The notes: generated from the sequence alone by a model not told the origin. Shown: positions 53,301 through 63,278, counted from the stretch's first letter. The stretch: 64,000 nt of DNA from Chitinophaga filiformis (GCF_900102545.1 NZ_FNBN01000001.1:1504221-1568220), one strand, 5' to 3'. Made by a program: numbers and translations.

Positions 53301-53885
53301 ATGAAACGAATGTCCTTCAACATTATTTCCTGCCTTTTGCTGGCCTTTGCATTGTTTGCCGCATCGTGCGGTAAAGATGGAGATACCGGTCCTGCCGGTC
53401 CCGCTGGTCCTGCTGGCCCCGCTGGTCCTGGTGGTCCCGCCGGTCCCGCTGGTCCTGAAGGTACTGCCAATGTAATCTATTCTGATTGGCTGGATGTAGC
53501 ATATAAGCCTGATACTGTCCACACTGCAGGCGGCGCTATTGATACTGTTGGTTACTTTGCGGATATAGATGTGGATGGGCTTACACTTGATATGCTGACC
53601 ACTGGCGAGATCAAGGTTTACCTGAATGGTTTCAGCGCCGCAGACCCAACCGTTATACCGTTACCGTATTTTAACGCCTATAGCGGTTTGAGTATCAATC
53701 CACTCTTCTTCCTTAATACGATTGAACTCTATTCCAATGGAGACATTAGTACTGTAACGCAGAGCGGCGTTAAATACCAGCAATACAGGTATATCCTGAT
53801 ACCAGGAGGTACACCGGCACGTAAAGCGCCGATTGACTGGAATAACTATAAAGCGGTGCAGCAATACCTGGGGTTGAAGAACTAG
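53301..53885 (+). CDS. Collagen-like repeat lipoprotein
   Basis: A 194-residue lipoprotein. The leader ends in FAASC (lipidated Cys 23). Residues 27-54 are nine Gly-X-Y triplets (GDT, four GPA, GPG, two GPA, GPE), a bacterial collagen-like stretch that could form a short triple helix and trimerise the protein. The remaining domain (about 55-194) is beta-rich without a known family. Such lipoproteins are frequent in Bacteroidota. A terminator follows. Confidence 0.85.
   Translation: MKRMSFNIISCLLLAFALFAASCGKDGDTGPAGPAGPAGPAGPGGPAGPAGPEGTANVIYSDWLDVAYKPDTVHTAGGAIDTVGYFADIDVDGLTLDMLTTGEIKVYLNGFSAADPTVIPLPYFNAYSGLSINPLFFLNTIELYSNGDISTVTQSGVKYQQYRYILIPGGTPARKAPIDWNNYKAVQQYLGLKN
53379..53462 (+). 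repeat. Collagen-type nine-base tandem repeat
   Basis: Nine Gly-X-Y triplets are encoded by imperfect copies of a 9-bp unit (ggtcctgct type). Repeat number could vary by slippage between strains. Confidence 0.85.
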
Positions 53886-53945
53886 GGAAACAAACCAGGA
53901 ATTTAATCCTGCTTAGTCTAACGGAGATGGACTAAACGATATAAT

Positions 53946-54008
53946 CAGGAACCAGGAACAGAACATGGTAATAAGATCCTTCGTTCAATTCCTGGTTCCT
54001 TTTTTTAT
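53946..54008 (+). terminator. Terminator after the collagen-like gene
   Basis: Perfect 12-bp arms (aggaaccaggaa at 53947-53958, ttcctggttcct at 53989-54000) enclose a 30-nt loop, followed by six T residues. The loop is long. Confidence 0.7.
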
Positions 54009-55013
54009 TTATTTCTCTGTATTACTATTCAATGCCTGCCACAACATGTCTTTCAATTCAGACAGGCCCTGCTGGGTAACGGAAGAGATGAATACATGTG
54101 GTACATCGTCAGGGAGCTCTTCTGCGATGGCTTCTTTCAGCTCATCATCCAGCATATCGCTTTTACTGATAGCCAGCAGGAACTGTTTATCTAAGAGTTC
54201 TGGATTGTATTGTTCCAGCTCATTTACCAGTACCTCAAAATCCTTTCTATGGTCCTGGCTATCTGCCGGGATCAGGAACAGTAGCACGGAGTTTCTTTCG
54301 ATATGACGCAGGAAGCGGTGTCCCAGGCCCTTTCCTTCGTGAGCGCCTTCAATGATACCTGGAAGGTCTGCTATCGCAAATGAGCGGTCATTACGGTAGG
54401 GTACCATGCCCAGGTTGGGGGTTAGCGTAGTAAATGCGTAATCGGCTATTTTAGGCTTTGCAGCGGTGATGGTAGACAGGAGGGTAGACTTCCCGGCATT
54501 GGGAAACCCTACAAGCCCCACATCTGCCAGCATTTTCAACTCCAGTACCTTCCAGCCTTCAATACTGGGCATACCCGGCTGTGCATAATCAGGCGCCTGG
54601 TTGGTGGGCGATTTGAAAAAGCTGTTTCCTCGTCCGCCTTGTCCGCCGGGAATCCAGATCACTTCTTCTCCATCTTCCAGGATCTCTGCCTCCATATCAC
54701 CGGTTTCCTCATCAAATGCCTGGGTACCGAGGGGTACTTCAATGATGATGTCCTCGCCGTTTTTACCGGTACTGTTGTTATCACGGCCGTTACCGCCATC
54801 TTCTGCCACCACGTTCTTGTACCAGCGGAGGTGCAGCAGGGTCCATAACTGGGAGTTCCCTTTCAGGATAATATGCCCGCCACGGCCACCGTCACCGCCA
54901 TCAGGACCCGCTTCCGGGTTGTATTTGGTACGCATGAAGTGTGCACTGCCTGCTCCTCCTTTACCTGATTTAGCGTAGATCCTTATGTAATCAACAAAGT
55001 TGCCTCTTTCCAA
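54009..55013 (-). CDS. obg: Obg/CgtA GTPase
   Basis: A 334-residue ribosome-associated GTPase needed for large-subunit assembly and stress control. The glycine-rich Obg domain (about 1-155) has [12 protein letters not shown] and [14 protein letters not shown]. The G domain has G1 [24 protein letters not shown] and a SKSD G4-type segment. It lacks the long C-terminal extension of some homologues. It is downstream of adk on the same strand (158 bp, with a hairpin between). Confidence 0.96.
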   Translation of the reverse strand: MERGNFVDYIRIYAKSGKGGAGSAHFMRTKYNPEAGPDGGDGGRGGHIILKGNSQLWTLLHLRWYKNVVAEDGGNGRDNNSTGKNGEDIIIEVPLGTQAFDEETGDMEAEILEDGEEVIWIPGGQGGRGNSFFKSPTNQAPDYAQPGMPSIEGWKVLELKMLADVGLVGFPNAGKSTLLSTITAAKPKIADYAFTTLTPNLGMVPYRNDRSFAIADLPGIIEGAHEGKGLGHRFLRHIERNSVLLFLIPADSQDHRKDFEVLVNELEQYNPELLDKQFLLAISKSDMLDDELKEAIAEELPDDVPHVFISSVTQQGLSELKDMLWQALNSNTEK

Positions 55014-55073
55014 AGTATTTGATTTATGCTTAATGTACGCGCCCCGTTACAGACGGCTAGTGCGTAAATATAA

Positions 55074-55150
55074 AAACGCAAAGATCGTTAAGTTCAGGCA
55101 TTTTAACTACGCATAAGGCGCTAAAATGCTTACTTACAATCTTTGCGTTT
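55074..55150. repeat. Nested inverted repeat between adk and obg
   Basis: Perfect outer arms aaacgcaaagat (55074-55085) and atctttgcgttt (55139-55150) enclose a 53-nt segment. Inside it a second inverted repeat (gcatttta / taaaatgc) is present. It might attenuate the adk transcript before obg or be a dispersed intergenic repeat. Confidence 0.7.
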
Positions 55151-55171
55151 AAAATATATAGAAGTAGTCTG

Positions 55172-55759
55172 TTATACTTTTTCTTCTACCAGGCTGTCGA
55201 TCTCCTTGCTCAGGCGCTCAAAAATTTCATCAACGGAGCCTTCTCCCTTGATCTTCTTGAACTTACCGTATTTCGCATAATGGTCAGCCACAGGAGCCGT
55301 CTTATTGTGATATTCCACAATACGGGCCCTGATCACGTCTTCATTTGCATCGTCCGGACGGCCGGAAGTTGCACCTCTGCCAAGCAGGCGGGTGATGAGT
55401 TCGTGCTCTGGTACTTCCAGCGCCAGTACAACGGAGATGGAAGTCTTTTTCAGTGCCAGTAATTTATCCAGGGCTTCAGCCTGGGCGGTAGTACGGGGGA
55501 AACCGTCGAAAATAAAACCTCTTGCATCCGGGTTGGCATCCAGTTTGGAGCTGATCATGCCGATCACCACCTCATCTGGTACCAGTATACCCTGGTCCAT
55601 CACTTTTTTGGCTTCCAGGCCAAGTGGTGTTTTGGCTTCAATCTCACTGCGCAGCAAATCGCCGGTGGACAGGTGAATGAGCCCGAATTTATTAATCAGG
55701 TTAGCACTCTGAGTGCCCTTTCCGCTACCGGGAGGGCCAAATAAAATGATATTGACCAT
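55172..55759 (-). CDS. adk: Adenylate kinase
   Basis: A 195-residue nucleotide kinase. The P-loop GPPGSGKGTQ is at 7-16, STGDLLRSEI follows, and the DGFPRT motif is present. The LID is short (GRGATSGRPDDANEDV) and lacks zinc cysteines, as in the short adenylate kinases. It interconverts ATP, ADP and AMP in the cytoplasm. It is followed by obg on the same strand. Confidence 0.96.
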   Translation of the reverse strand: MVNIILFGPPGSGKGTQSANLINKFGLIHLSTGDLLRSEIEAKTPLGLEAKKVMDQGILVPDEVVIGMISSKLDANPDARGFIFDGFPRTTAQAEALDKLLALKKTSISVVLALEVPEHELITRLLGRGATSGRPDDANEDVIRARIVEYHNKTAPVADHYAKYGKFKKIKGEGSVDEIFERLSKEIDSLVEEKV

Positions 55760-56131
55760 GTTTTAAAAAAAGCTTTAGCAAGACTGCAAATATAGCAAAC
55801 AATTGAATGTATTGGTAACTAAAATTGCAATTGCTTGAATAACGTAAAATATTTAAGAAATTTCCTAGATATGTTTTAATGATTTGCTGTAAATAATGGA
55901 TTATTTTTAAGCAGTTCACTGTTGATGTGTAATGGTTAACGCATCGCTTTTACAGACATTATATAAATAAATCATACCACAGGTTAACGTAAATATAAAC
56001 AATTCTACTGCCGTATAATATCCGCAGCGCAAATTGTCAAGCAAAAAAAATTAGCTGTTTAAACATAAAAATGTTCGGAACCATGGTCAGGATGTTATGT
56101 ACTATGGAGTAATAATTTGTAAGTTTAGTCG
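55760..56131. other. Gene-free 372-bp region
   Basis: AT-rich divergent region between adk and the GH3 fusion gene. Promoters for both should lie here. Nothing else is recognised. Confidence 0.5.
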
Positions 56132-59100
56132 ATGATGATGAAGCAATTAATGATTTTAGGTCTCTCTTCGCTATGCATGATAGGAGGGGGTATGCCCCGG
56201 AGAATGCCGGGAAAAGAATCAGGGCCCGGAACGCCAAAACAGGTGCTAAAGGAAGCAAAAAGCATGAAGCCGGTAAAAGTAAAGCAGGATGATGGAGCTG
56301 CCCGCTGGGTGGACAGCGTCTTCGAATCCCTGAACGACGACGAGCGTATTGCACAGCTGATTATGATCAGGGCACATTCCAACCTCGGTGAAGACCACGT
56401 TAGAAAAGTAACTCAAGACATTCGGGACAACAAAGTCGGCGGCCTTATCTTCTTCCAGGGAGGCCCGGTACGACAAGCCAATCTTACTAATTACTACCAA
56501 TCCATCTCCAAAACCCCGTTGATGATTGCCATAGATGGGGAATGGGGACTGGGTATGCGCCTGGACAGTGTAACCCCACTGCCACGTCAGCTGATGCTGG
56601 GCGCCATGCAGGACAGCTCGCTGGCCTATAGGTATGGAAAGGTACTGGCCATGCAATGCCGGCGCCTGGGTATTCACGTGGACTATGCCCCGGATATGGA
56701 TGTGAATAACAACCCCAACAATCCTGTGATCAATGACCGTTCCTTTGGTCAGGATAAATTCCAGGTAGCCCGTATGGGTGTACAGGTCATCAAAGGCATA
56801 CAGGACCAGAACGTGATGGCGGTAGTCAAACACTTTCCCGGTCATGGCGATACCGATGTAGACTCCCATCTCGATATGCCGGTGATCCGTAAAAGCAGGG
56901 AACAGCTGGATTCTCTGGAGCTCTATCCTTTCCGCAAGGCGATAGAAGCCGGCGTACAGAGCGTTATGATGGCGCACCTGTATATCCCGGCGCTGGATAG
57001 TACGCCCAATACACCTACTTCCATTTCGCATAAAGCCATTACTGATTTCCTGAAGGGAGAGCTGGGGTATAAGGGCATCGTTATCACAGATGCATTGGAG
57101 ATGAAAGGGATCGCCAAGTTTTATACTGGCGGAGAAGAGGCTGCTCAATCGCTGCTGGCCGGAAATGACATGATGATGCTGCCTTCTACGGCGGCAGGAA
57201 GTGTGGATGCCATTAAGCGGGCTATCAGAAGAGGACAGATCTCTAAAGAAGAAGTATACCAGCGCGTAAAAAAAGTGCTGCTGGCCAAATATAAACTGGG
57301 ACTGAACAAACCGCAGGTTATCGATGTGAATAACCTGACCAGTGATCTGAATGCGGCAACAGATTCTCTTACGAAGAGTATAGGCGAGCACGCTATTACC
57401 TTACTGAAGAATGATAATAACCTTATTCCGTTCACCCAGCATACGCCCGGCAAGGTAGCGGTTATTGCAGTGGGTGCGGATGTGAATAATGCGTTCCTGC
57501 AAACGGTTAAAGCCATCCGGCCGGATGTGAATTCCTTCATTTTCACTGCCCGCCAGGCGGAAACACAGGTGCCACCAATAGTGGAACGCCTGAAACGGGA
57601 TTATCAGGCAGTCATCATCAGTCTGCATAACTATGCCCGTCGTCCGGCAAATAATTTCGCTATCAGTTCGGCAGAGCGCCTGCTTATCCAGCAGTTGCAG
57701 CAGGAAATGCCTTCAGCCACTGTTGTATTTGGGAATCCTTATGCGATCCAGTATTTCTGTGATGCACCAACCATTATTGCGGCTTATGAGGACGATGAGA
57801 TCACCCAACGTACAGCAGCAGCTATTTTGTTTGGTCAGCAGGTAGCGAAGGGGAAACTGCCGGTAACGGTATGCCCTGGCTTCCCGTATGGAACAGGTAT
57901 TATTCAGACACCACCGCCTCCTGCGCCTCCTGTGGTGAAAACAGAATTGCAGCATGTGAAGCCCGAAACGGTAGGCATGAGCAGCCAGATATTACAGCAT
58001 ATAGATGTGCTGGCAAACCAGATGATCGCAAAAGGCGCCGCGCCGGGTTGTCAGATTCTGGCTATGAAAGATGGCAAGATCGTATACGATAAAACCTTCG
58101 GATTCTTTGACTACAGCAAGCGCGAACCGGTTACCACCAGTGCGGTATATGACCTGGCATCAGTAACCAAGATATGTGCTACCACTATCTCTGTGATGCG
58201 CCTGTACGATGAAGGAAAACTGAGCCTCGACTCCACGCTGGGAGACTATCTGCCATGGGTGAAAGGCACTAACAAAGCGGGGCTGCGCATCCGTGATGTA
58301 CTGCTGCACCAGGCAGGACTGGTAGCCTTCATTCCTTTCTACAGAGATGTGATGGATGCAAAAGGAGTTCCGGATACGGCCTTATTCCATGCCTATGCAG
58401 ATTCTACGTTCTCGGTAAGAGTGGCGGAACATATGTATATGAGAGCTGATTATGTGGATACTATGTATCGCCGCATCCTGGAGAGCCCGTTGAAACCGCA
58501 GCAGGGATATGTGTACAGCGACAATGACTTCATTTTCCTGGGAGAAATAGTAGAGCAGCTGACCGGCAAGAAGCTGAACCGCTATGTGCGGGAAACGTTC
58601 TATGAGCCGCTGGGTATGGCGAATACGGGCTTCCGTCCGCGGGAACGCTTCCAGCTATCACAGCTGGCGCCTACAGAGAATGAACCGGTCTTCCGTCGTC
58701 AGTGGATACGCGGTGATGTACATGATCCGGGTGCTGCAATGTTTGGCGGTGTGGCAGGACATGCCGGACTGTTCTCCAATGCAGAGGACCTGGCTATTCT
58801 CATGCAGATGTTATTGAATGGTGGTAAATACGATGGGAAAGAATATATCAAATCCGAAACGCTGCAGTTGTTCACCGCATATAACAGCAATATGAGCAGG
58901 CGCGGACTGGGCTTTGATAAGCCGGAGAAAGATAATGGCAAACGTGGAGAAGCATATCCATGTAAGAGTGCATCGCCGCTTACGTTTGGGCATACAGGTT
59001 TCACCGGTACCTGCATATGGGTGGACCCGCAGTCACAGCTGGTATTTATCTTCCTCAGCAACCGTGTTTGCCCGGCAGGTGGGGATAATAAAAAACTGAT

Positions 59101-59164
59101 GACATTGCACGTGCGGGAGAACATTATGGAAGTGCTGTATGAGGCGATGGAAGGAAAGAAATAG
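56132..59164 (+). CDS. GH3 beta-N-acetylglucosaminidase fused to a serine hydrolase
   Basis: A 1010-residue exported enzyme. The GH3 N-domain (about 50-395) carries KHFPGHGDTDVDSH (233-246), the NagZ-type motif, and the nucleophile D320 in ITDALEMKG. The GH3 C-terminal domain (about 410-590) follows. A beta-lactamase/class C-like domain (about 610-1000) has SxxK (S677, K680), YSD (Y795) and HTG at 954-956. It could cut amino-sugar glycosides and esters or peptides on wall fragments. The leader is hydrophobic but has no clear cleavage site. The fusion is known in Bacteroidota; the substrate is unproven. Confidence 0.93.
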   Translation: MMMKQLMILGLSSLCMIGGGMPRRMPGKESGPGTPKQVLKEAKSMKPVKVKQDDGAARWVDSVFESLNDDERIAQLIMIRAHSNLGEDHVRKVTQDIRDNKVGGLIFFQGGPVRQANLTNYYQSISKTPLMIAIDGEWGLGMRLDSVTPLPRQLMLGAMQDSSLAYRYGKVLAMQCRRLGIHVDYAPDMDVNNNPNNPVINDRSFGQDKFQVARMGVQVIKGIQDQNVMAVVKHFPGHGDTDVDSHLDMPVIRKSREQLDSLELYPFRKAIEAGVQSVMMAHLYIPALDSTPNTPTSISHKAITDFLKGELGYKGIVITDALEMKGIAKFYTGGEEAAQSLLAGNDMMMLPSTAAGSVDAIKRAIRRGQISKEEVYQRVKKVLLAKYKLGLNKPQVIDVNNLTSDLNAATDSLTKSIGEHAITLLKNDNNLIPFTQHTPGKVAVIAVGADVNNAFLQTVKAIRPDVNSFIFTARQAETQVPPIVERLKRDYQAVIISLHNYARRPANNFAISSAERLLIQQLQQEMPSATVVFGNPYAIQYFCDAPTIIAAYEDDEITQRTAAAILFGQQVAKGKLPVTVCPGFPYGTGIIQTPPPPAPPVVKTELQHVKPETVGMSSQILQHIDVLANQMIAKGAAPGCQILAMKDGKIVYDKTFGFFDYSKREPVTTSAVYDLASVTKICATTISVMRLYDEGKLSLDSTLGDYLPWVKGTNKAGLRIRDVLLHQAGLVAFIPFYRDVMDAKGVPDTALFHAYADSTFSVRVAEHMYMRADYVDTMYRRILESPLKPQQGYVYSDNDFIFLGEIVEQLTGKKLNRYVRETFYEPLGMANTGFRPRERFQLSQLAPTENEPVFRRQWIRGDVHDPGAAMFGGVAGHAGLFSNAEDLAILMQMLLNGGKYDGKEYIKSETLQLFTAYNSNMSRRGLGFDKPEKDNGKRGEAYPCKSASPLTFGHTGFTGTCIWVDPQSQLVFIFLSNRVCPAGGDNKKLMTLHVRENIMEVLYEAMEGKK

Positions 59165-59192
59165 GTATAGGAGAGCGGGATAAATAGGCAAT

Positions 59193-59243
59193 AGTGCCAG
59201 ATGAAGTATGCCATTACGGCCATTCATCTGGCACTATTTTTTA
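59193..59243 (+). terminator. Terminator after the GH3 fusion gene
   Basis: Perfect 12-bp arms gtgccagatgaa (59194-59205) / ttcatctggcac (59223-59234) are followed by a T-rich tract. Confidence 0.9.
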
Positions 59244-59275
59244 TGGTTATCAATATCTTTTTGTACGGCAGATGC

Positions 59276-59704
59276 TTATTGTACTGATACTGTTCTATTG
59301 ATGCTTGTTTCCGTCTTAATATTCACGATCTTTTCTGCGAGTCTGTTCCTGCCTCTTCTGATTTCGAAAGTATAAGCGCCGTCCTGCAGTTCCTGCATGT
59401 TGAATTTCGCTACATACAGCATTGTAACAGGCAATGATTCCTGATGCAATACGTAGTTGTTGGCATCTTTGATGCTTAATGTTACTTTTTCTACGCCGGG
59501 ATTCTCAACAGTGATCTTAAATACAAGTGCTTCAGGATCCAGCTGGGCCACTTTCAGCCTGAAGGCCGTTACAGGAGCTGGGGTTTCATCATTGTTCACT
59601 ACCATGCTTACCTTGGTGTCGTTGTATGCATAGGTAGCCTCCTGGGCTTTTGAGAAAGATACGTTTACGAGGATAGCGGCTAATAAAAACGATATGCGTT
59701 TCAT
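59276..59704 (-). CDS. Hypothetical secreted beta-rich protein
   Basis: A 142-residue protein with a signal peptide (about 1-20, ending in FSKAQ). The mature part looks like an immunoglobulin-like beta sandwich (VFKITVENPGVEKVTLSI, DGAYTFEIRRGRN). No named family is recognised, although similar small proteins are common in Chitinophagaceae. It is convergent with the GH3 gene and divergent from the heme A synthase gene. Confidence 0.7.
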   Translation of the reverse strand: MKRISFLLAAILVNVSFSKAQEATYAYNDTKVSMVVNNDETPAPVTAFRLKVAQLDPEALVFKITVENPGVEKVTLSIKDANNYVLHQESLPVTMLYVAKFNMQELQDGAYTFEIRRGRNRLAEKIVNIKTETSINRTVSVQ

Positions 59705-59886
59705 ACAAAAATTGTTTGTTTTTGTTTAGATGGTGTTGTCTGTTTGTATTAGCTAATACATGGTTCCTTAAATCGCCGCAAAGATCGATGGGATACATTA
59801 ACAGAAAGTTACGGGTAGGTTAAGATAGGATTATGAAATGGGAGGGGAGAGATGACGAATGTCATTCTTAATTGTTAATTGATACA

Positions 59887-59894
59887 TACCTTTG
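59887..59894 (+). promoter_or_regulatory. -7 promoter box of the heme A synthase gene
   Basis: TACCTTTG is an exact TAnnTTTG match, ending 9 bp upstream of the ATG at 59904. It also overlaps an upstream TTG start at 59892, which argues against that start. Confidence 0.45.
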
Positions 59895-59903
59895 CTGGCG
59901 TTT

Positions 59904-60956
59904 ATGGAAAAATCGAGATTACAACAGCAGCGGCCGGTGGCAATCTGGCTATATATAGGCGTGGGAATGCTAATCGTTCAGGTTTTGCTGGGGGGTATCA
60001 CCAGGCTGACCGGTTCGGGACTGTCCATTACAGAGTGGAAACCCATTCTGGGGGCATTGCCTCCTATGACAGAGGCGGCCTGGCAGGAAGCTTTTGATAA
60101 ATATAAAGAGATCGCCCAGTACCAATATGTTAACCGGCATTTTACCCTGTCCGATTTTAAAGCCATTTATTTCTGGGAGTGGCTGCACCGTGACTGGGCC
60201 CGCTTCATTGGAGTGGTGTTCGCCATTCCATTTGTGTATTTTCTTATCAGGAAGAAGCTGGACGCTTCTATGGTAAAACCGATGATTATCCTGTTCGTAC
60301 TTGGCGGCTTACAGGGCGCTATCGGATGGATCATGGTACAGAGTGGTCTGAATACAGAAGACCTGTATGTCAGCCACATACGTCTGGCGGTTCACTTCAT
60401 AGCTGCGTTGGTACTACTCTGTTATACCTTCTGGTTTGCGCTGAAATTAAGCATTGACAATAAGGACGTTTTATCCATGCCAGGCTTGCGTAGGCTGAAT
60501 GGCTGGCTGCTGGGAATACTGACATTACAACTGATCTTTGGCGCGTTCATGGCGGGATTGCATGCTGCACTGGTGGCGAATACCTGGCCTGATATCAACG
60601 GCATGTGGTGGCCAATGGGAATGTTTACACAGGGAAGTTTGCTGACAGATATTACGCACAACGCCATTACTATACAGTTCATTCACCGCGGCCTGGCTTA
60701 CCTTATCACTATCCTGGTGGTAATATGGTGGTGGAAAACTTCGGAAGCTCCGGAGAATAGTCTGCTGCACCGCATTCGCTATGTGCCCTTACTGCTGGTA
60801 TTACTGCAGGTAATGCTGGGTGTGCTCACCCTGCTTGGCAGCCAGGTAAGAATACCGATACTGCAGGCCATACTTCACCAGGGAGTAGGAATGCTGTTAT
60901 TGCTCTCTCTCGTATGGACATTCTACCTCAGCAGTAATAAAGCAACTAAAGTATAG
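59904..60956 (+). CDS. ctaA: Heme A synthase (COX15/CtaA)
   Basis: A 350-residue membrane enzyme that oxidises the heme O methyl group to the formyl group of heme A for cytochrome oxidase. About eight hydrophobic helices are visible, with conserved histidines in FWEWLHRDWARF, HIRLAVHF and QFIHRGLAYL, and the long loop GGITRLTGSGLSITEWKP typical of the COX15 type. Start 59904 is chosen over an upstream TTG (59892), which lies in the promoter. It is alone; the other oxidase genes are not in the window. Confidence 0.94.
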   Translation: MEKSRLQQQRPVAIWLYIGVGMLIVQVLLGGITRLTGSGLSITEWKPILGALPPMTEAAWQEAFDKYKEIAQYQYVNRHFTLSDFKAIYFWEWLHRDWARFIGVVFAIPFVYFLIRKKLDASMVKPMIILFVLGGLQGAIGWIMVQSGLNTEDLYVSHIRLAVHFIAALVLLCYTFWFALKLSIDNKDVLSMPGLRRLNGWLLGILTLQLIFGAFMAGLHAALVANTWPDINGMWWPMGMFTQGSLLTDITHNAITIQFIHRGLAYLITILVVIWWWKTSEAPENSLLHRIRYVPLLLVLLQVMLGVLTLLGSQVRIPILQAILHQGVGMLLLLSLVWTFYLSSNKATKV

Positions 60957-61022
60957 AAGATCGAAGATCCGGCTGATAACATGTTAAACTTTTTCGTAAG
61001 TTTATTGTAATTAGCGTAACGG

Positions 61023-63278
61023 ATGAAAGTGAAATCTTTGTTGGTCAGGTTCTTTTACTCGTTCCCTATACAACTGTTCTTGCTTCATTTCCGCAAGTAC
61101 CAGGTGTTACTGGTGTTCTGGGCCATACTTTTCAGCACTATTAATGGGGAATTTGCCAAGGTATTTGGTGGCGACGCGTTGTTTCTTGCCCCCGAGTACC
61201 TGGGTAAAGTGAATTTCTACAGCACCTCTATCCTGGGGTTGGCCACCGGCGTGTTTATGATGAGCTGGAACATTACCACTTTCATTTTGCATACCGGCCG
61301 TTTTAAATTTCTTGCTACTACTTCCCAACCTTTTTTTAAATACTGTCTGAACAATTCCATATTCCCGCTTGCCTTTATTGTGAACCTGCTTTTCCGTGGC
61401 TGGGAATATCAGCGCTATCAGCAGTTGAGTGATGTGCCTGAAATATTATTGCTGACAGAAGGGTTTATCTGTGGGTATCTTTTTGTTGTTTTCTTCTGCT
61501 TTTTTTACTTTTTCAACGCAGACAAAAATATTGGTCGCAGGCTCGAAAAGAAGTTTGGTAATCCCCGCAATTTCCTGCGTCTGGTACTGAAGCCCACACA
61601 GGAGAAAGACGAAAACGCATTGCCTGTACACAACTATTTTAATTCGCCCTGGAAGATCCGCCGCGCCAGGAATGTGGACCACTACAATAAACATTACCTT
61701 GATAGTATACTGAAACAGCATCACTTTGCAGCGATGATCACGGTGGCCTGTGCACTTATCTTCCTGGTGATACTGGCTTTCCTGATGGATATTCCGATGT
61801 TCAGGATTCCTGCGGGCGCGAGTGTAATGATCTTTTTCGCTTTCCTGATAGGTGTGGCCGGCGCTTATGCGTACCTTTTACAAAGCTGGGCTATTCCGAT
61901 GGTGCTGATCATGTTATTTGCATTGAACTGGCTGGTGGAACATGACCTGCTGGACAACCGTAACAAGGCTTACGGGCTTAACTATGGTGAAAGAAAGGCG
62001 CGGCCGGAATATAGTGTTATGGCCCTGCAACAATTCTTTACGGCGGAACGGGCGGAGCGGGATAAGCAGCAGACACTGAAGATCCTGGAAAACTGGAAAG
62101 CGAAGTACAAAGGCCCCGGAAAGCCGAAAATGATCATCATTAATTTCAGTGGAGGAGGTTTACGGTCTGCCACCTGGAGCATGAATGTTTTACAGCGGCT
62201 GGACGCTTTAATGAAAGGACAGTTGATAGATCATACATTCCTGATGACGGGTGCTTCCGGCGGTATGATCGGAGCATCGTACTTCCGGGAACTATACCTG
62301 GAAAAGCAACAGGGGAGGCCCGTCAATGTGCTGGACAGTTCCTATACGGAACGTATTTCCCGCGATCTGTTGAATTGTGTGTTCACGTCTATGGCAGTGA
62401 ACGATTTTATTACGCCATTCCGCTCATTCAAGATAGGAGATAACCGTTACGCAAAGGACAGGGGATTTGCCTTTGAGATGCAGCTGAATACCAATACCGG
62501 CAATGTACTGGCCGGCACCATTGGCGATTACCGGGAGCCGGAACAACAGGCGAAGATCCCTATGCTGATCTGGAATGCTACGATCAATGCAGATGGCCGC
62601 CGTCTGATCATTTCGCCACAGCCGGTGAGCTACCTGTGTGCACCGGAATATTCGCCACATGTAAGAAGTGTACGGGATGTGGATGGAGTGGACTTCTCCC
62701 AGTATTTTGCCAACCAGGGGGCACAGGACCTGCGTATTACCAGCGCCATCAGGATGTGTGCCACCTTCCCCTATGTATTGCCCAATGTATTTCTGCCCAG
62801 CAAACCTATTGTGGATGTGATGGATGCAGGCATTAGGGATAATTTCGGACAGGAGGTTGCGATGCGCTTCCTGCATACATTCCGTGACTGGGTGAGGGAA
62901 AACACAGATGGTATTGTTTTCATCCAGGTGAGAGATACCCGGAAGAATGATATTAAGTCCATCAAACAGTCCATGAAACTGAACGACATGATGTTTGACC
63001 CATTGTTCACGATGCAGGCGCATTGGAGCGCAATGCAGGACTTTGTGCAGGATAATGAACTGGCCTACCTCGAAGGGTTTTTCCCTGGGAAATTTCACCG
63101 TGTAATCTTCCAGTACGTACCTCAGAAGGAAGACAAGGCAGCTGCTTTGAGCTGGCACCTGACATCCCGTGAGAAGATCGACATTGCCGGTGCGCTGGAT
63201 AATCCCACCAACCAGGCATCATTCGATAGTGTGATGAATATGGTAGGCCGTCCATTGTTGACGGAAGGGCAGCATTAA
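61023..63278 (+). CDS. Membrane-anchored patatin-like phospholipase
   Basis: A 751-residue protein. The first 350 residues contain about six hydrophobic helices. The patatin domain (about 370-680) has the oxyanion-hole SGGGLRSA (G377-), the nucleophile elbow GASGG with S412, and the catalytic aspartate D601 in DAGIRDNFG (usual DGG, here DAG). The combination suggests a lipid acyl hydrolase fixed in the inner membrane. The substrate is unknown. It stands between ctaA and typA, in the same direction. Confidence 0.9.
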   Translation: MKVKSLLVRFFYSFPIQLFLLHFRKYQVLLVFWAILFSTINGEFAKVFGGDALFLAPEYLGKVNFYSTSILGLATGVFMMSWNITTFILHTGRFKFLATTSQPFFKYCLNNSIFPLAFIVNLLFRGWEYQRYQQLSDVPEILLLTEGFICGYLFVVFFCFFYFFNADKNIGRRLEKKFGNPRNFLRLVLKPTQEKDENALPVHNYFNSPWKIRRARNVDHYNKHYLDSILKQHHFAAMITVACALIFLVILAFLMDIPMFRIPAGASVMIFFAFLIGVAGAYAYLLQSWAIPMVLIMLFALNWLVEHDLLDNRNKAYGLNYGERKARPEYSVMALQQFFTAERAERDKQQTLKILENWKAKYKGPGKPKMIIINFSGGGLRSATWSMNVLQRLDALMKGQLIDHTFLMTGASGGMIGASYFRELYLEKQQGRPVNVLDSSYTERISRDLLNCVFTSMAVNDFITPFRSFKIGDNRYAKDRGFAFEMQLNTNTGNVLAGTIGDYREPEQQAKIPMLIWNATINADGRRLIISPQPVSYLCAPEYSPHVRSVRDVDGVDFSQYFANQGAQDLRITSAIRMCATFPYVLPNVFLPSKPIVDVMDAGIRDNFGQEVAMRFLHTFRDWVRENTDGIVFIQVRDTRKNDIKSIKQSMKLNDMMFDPLFTMQAHWSAMQDFVQDNELAYLEGFFPGKFHRVIFQYVPQKEDKAAALSWHLTSREKIDIAGALDNPTNQASFDSVMNMVGRPLLTEGQH

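Noticed and set aside
62424..63158. 244-codon minus-strand frame within the patatin gene
   Set aside because: It is antisense to the catalytic domain and has no recognisable family.
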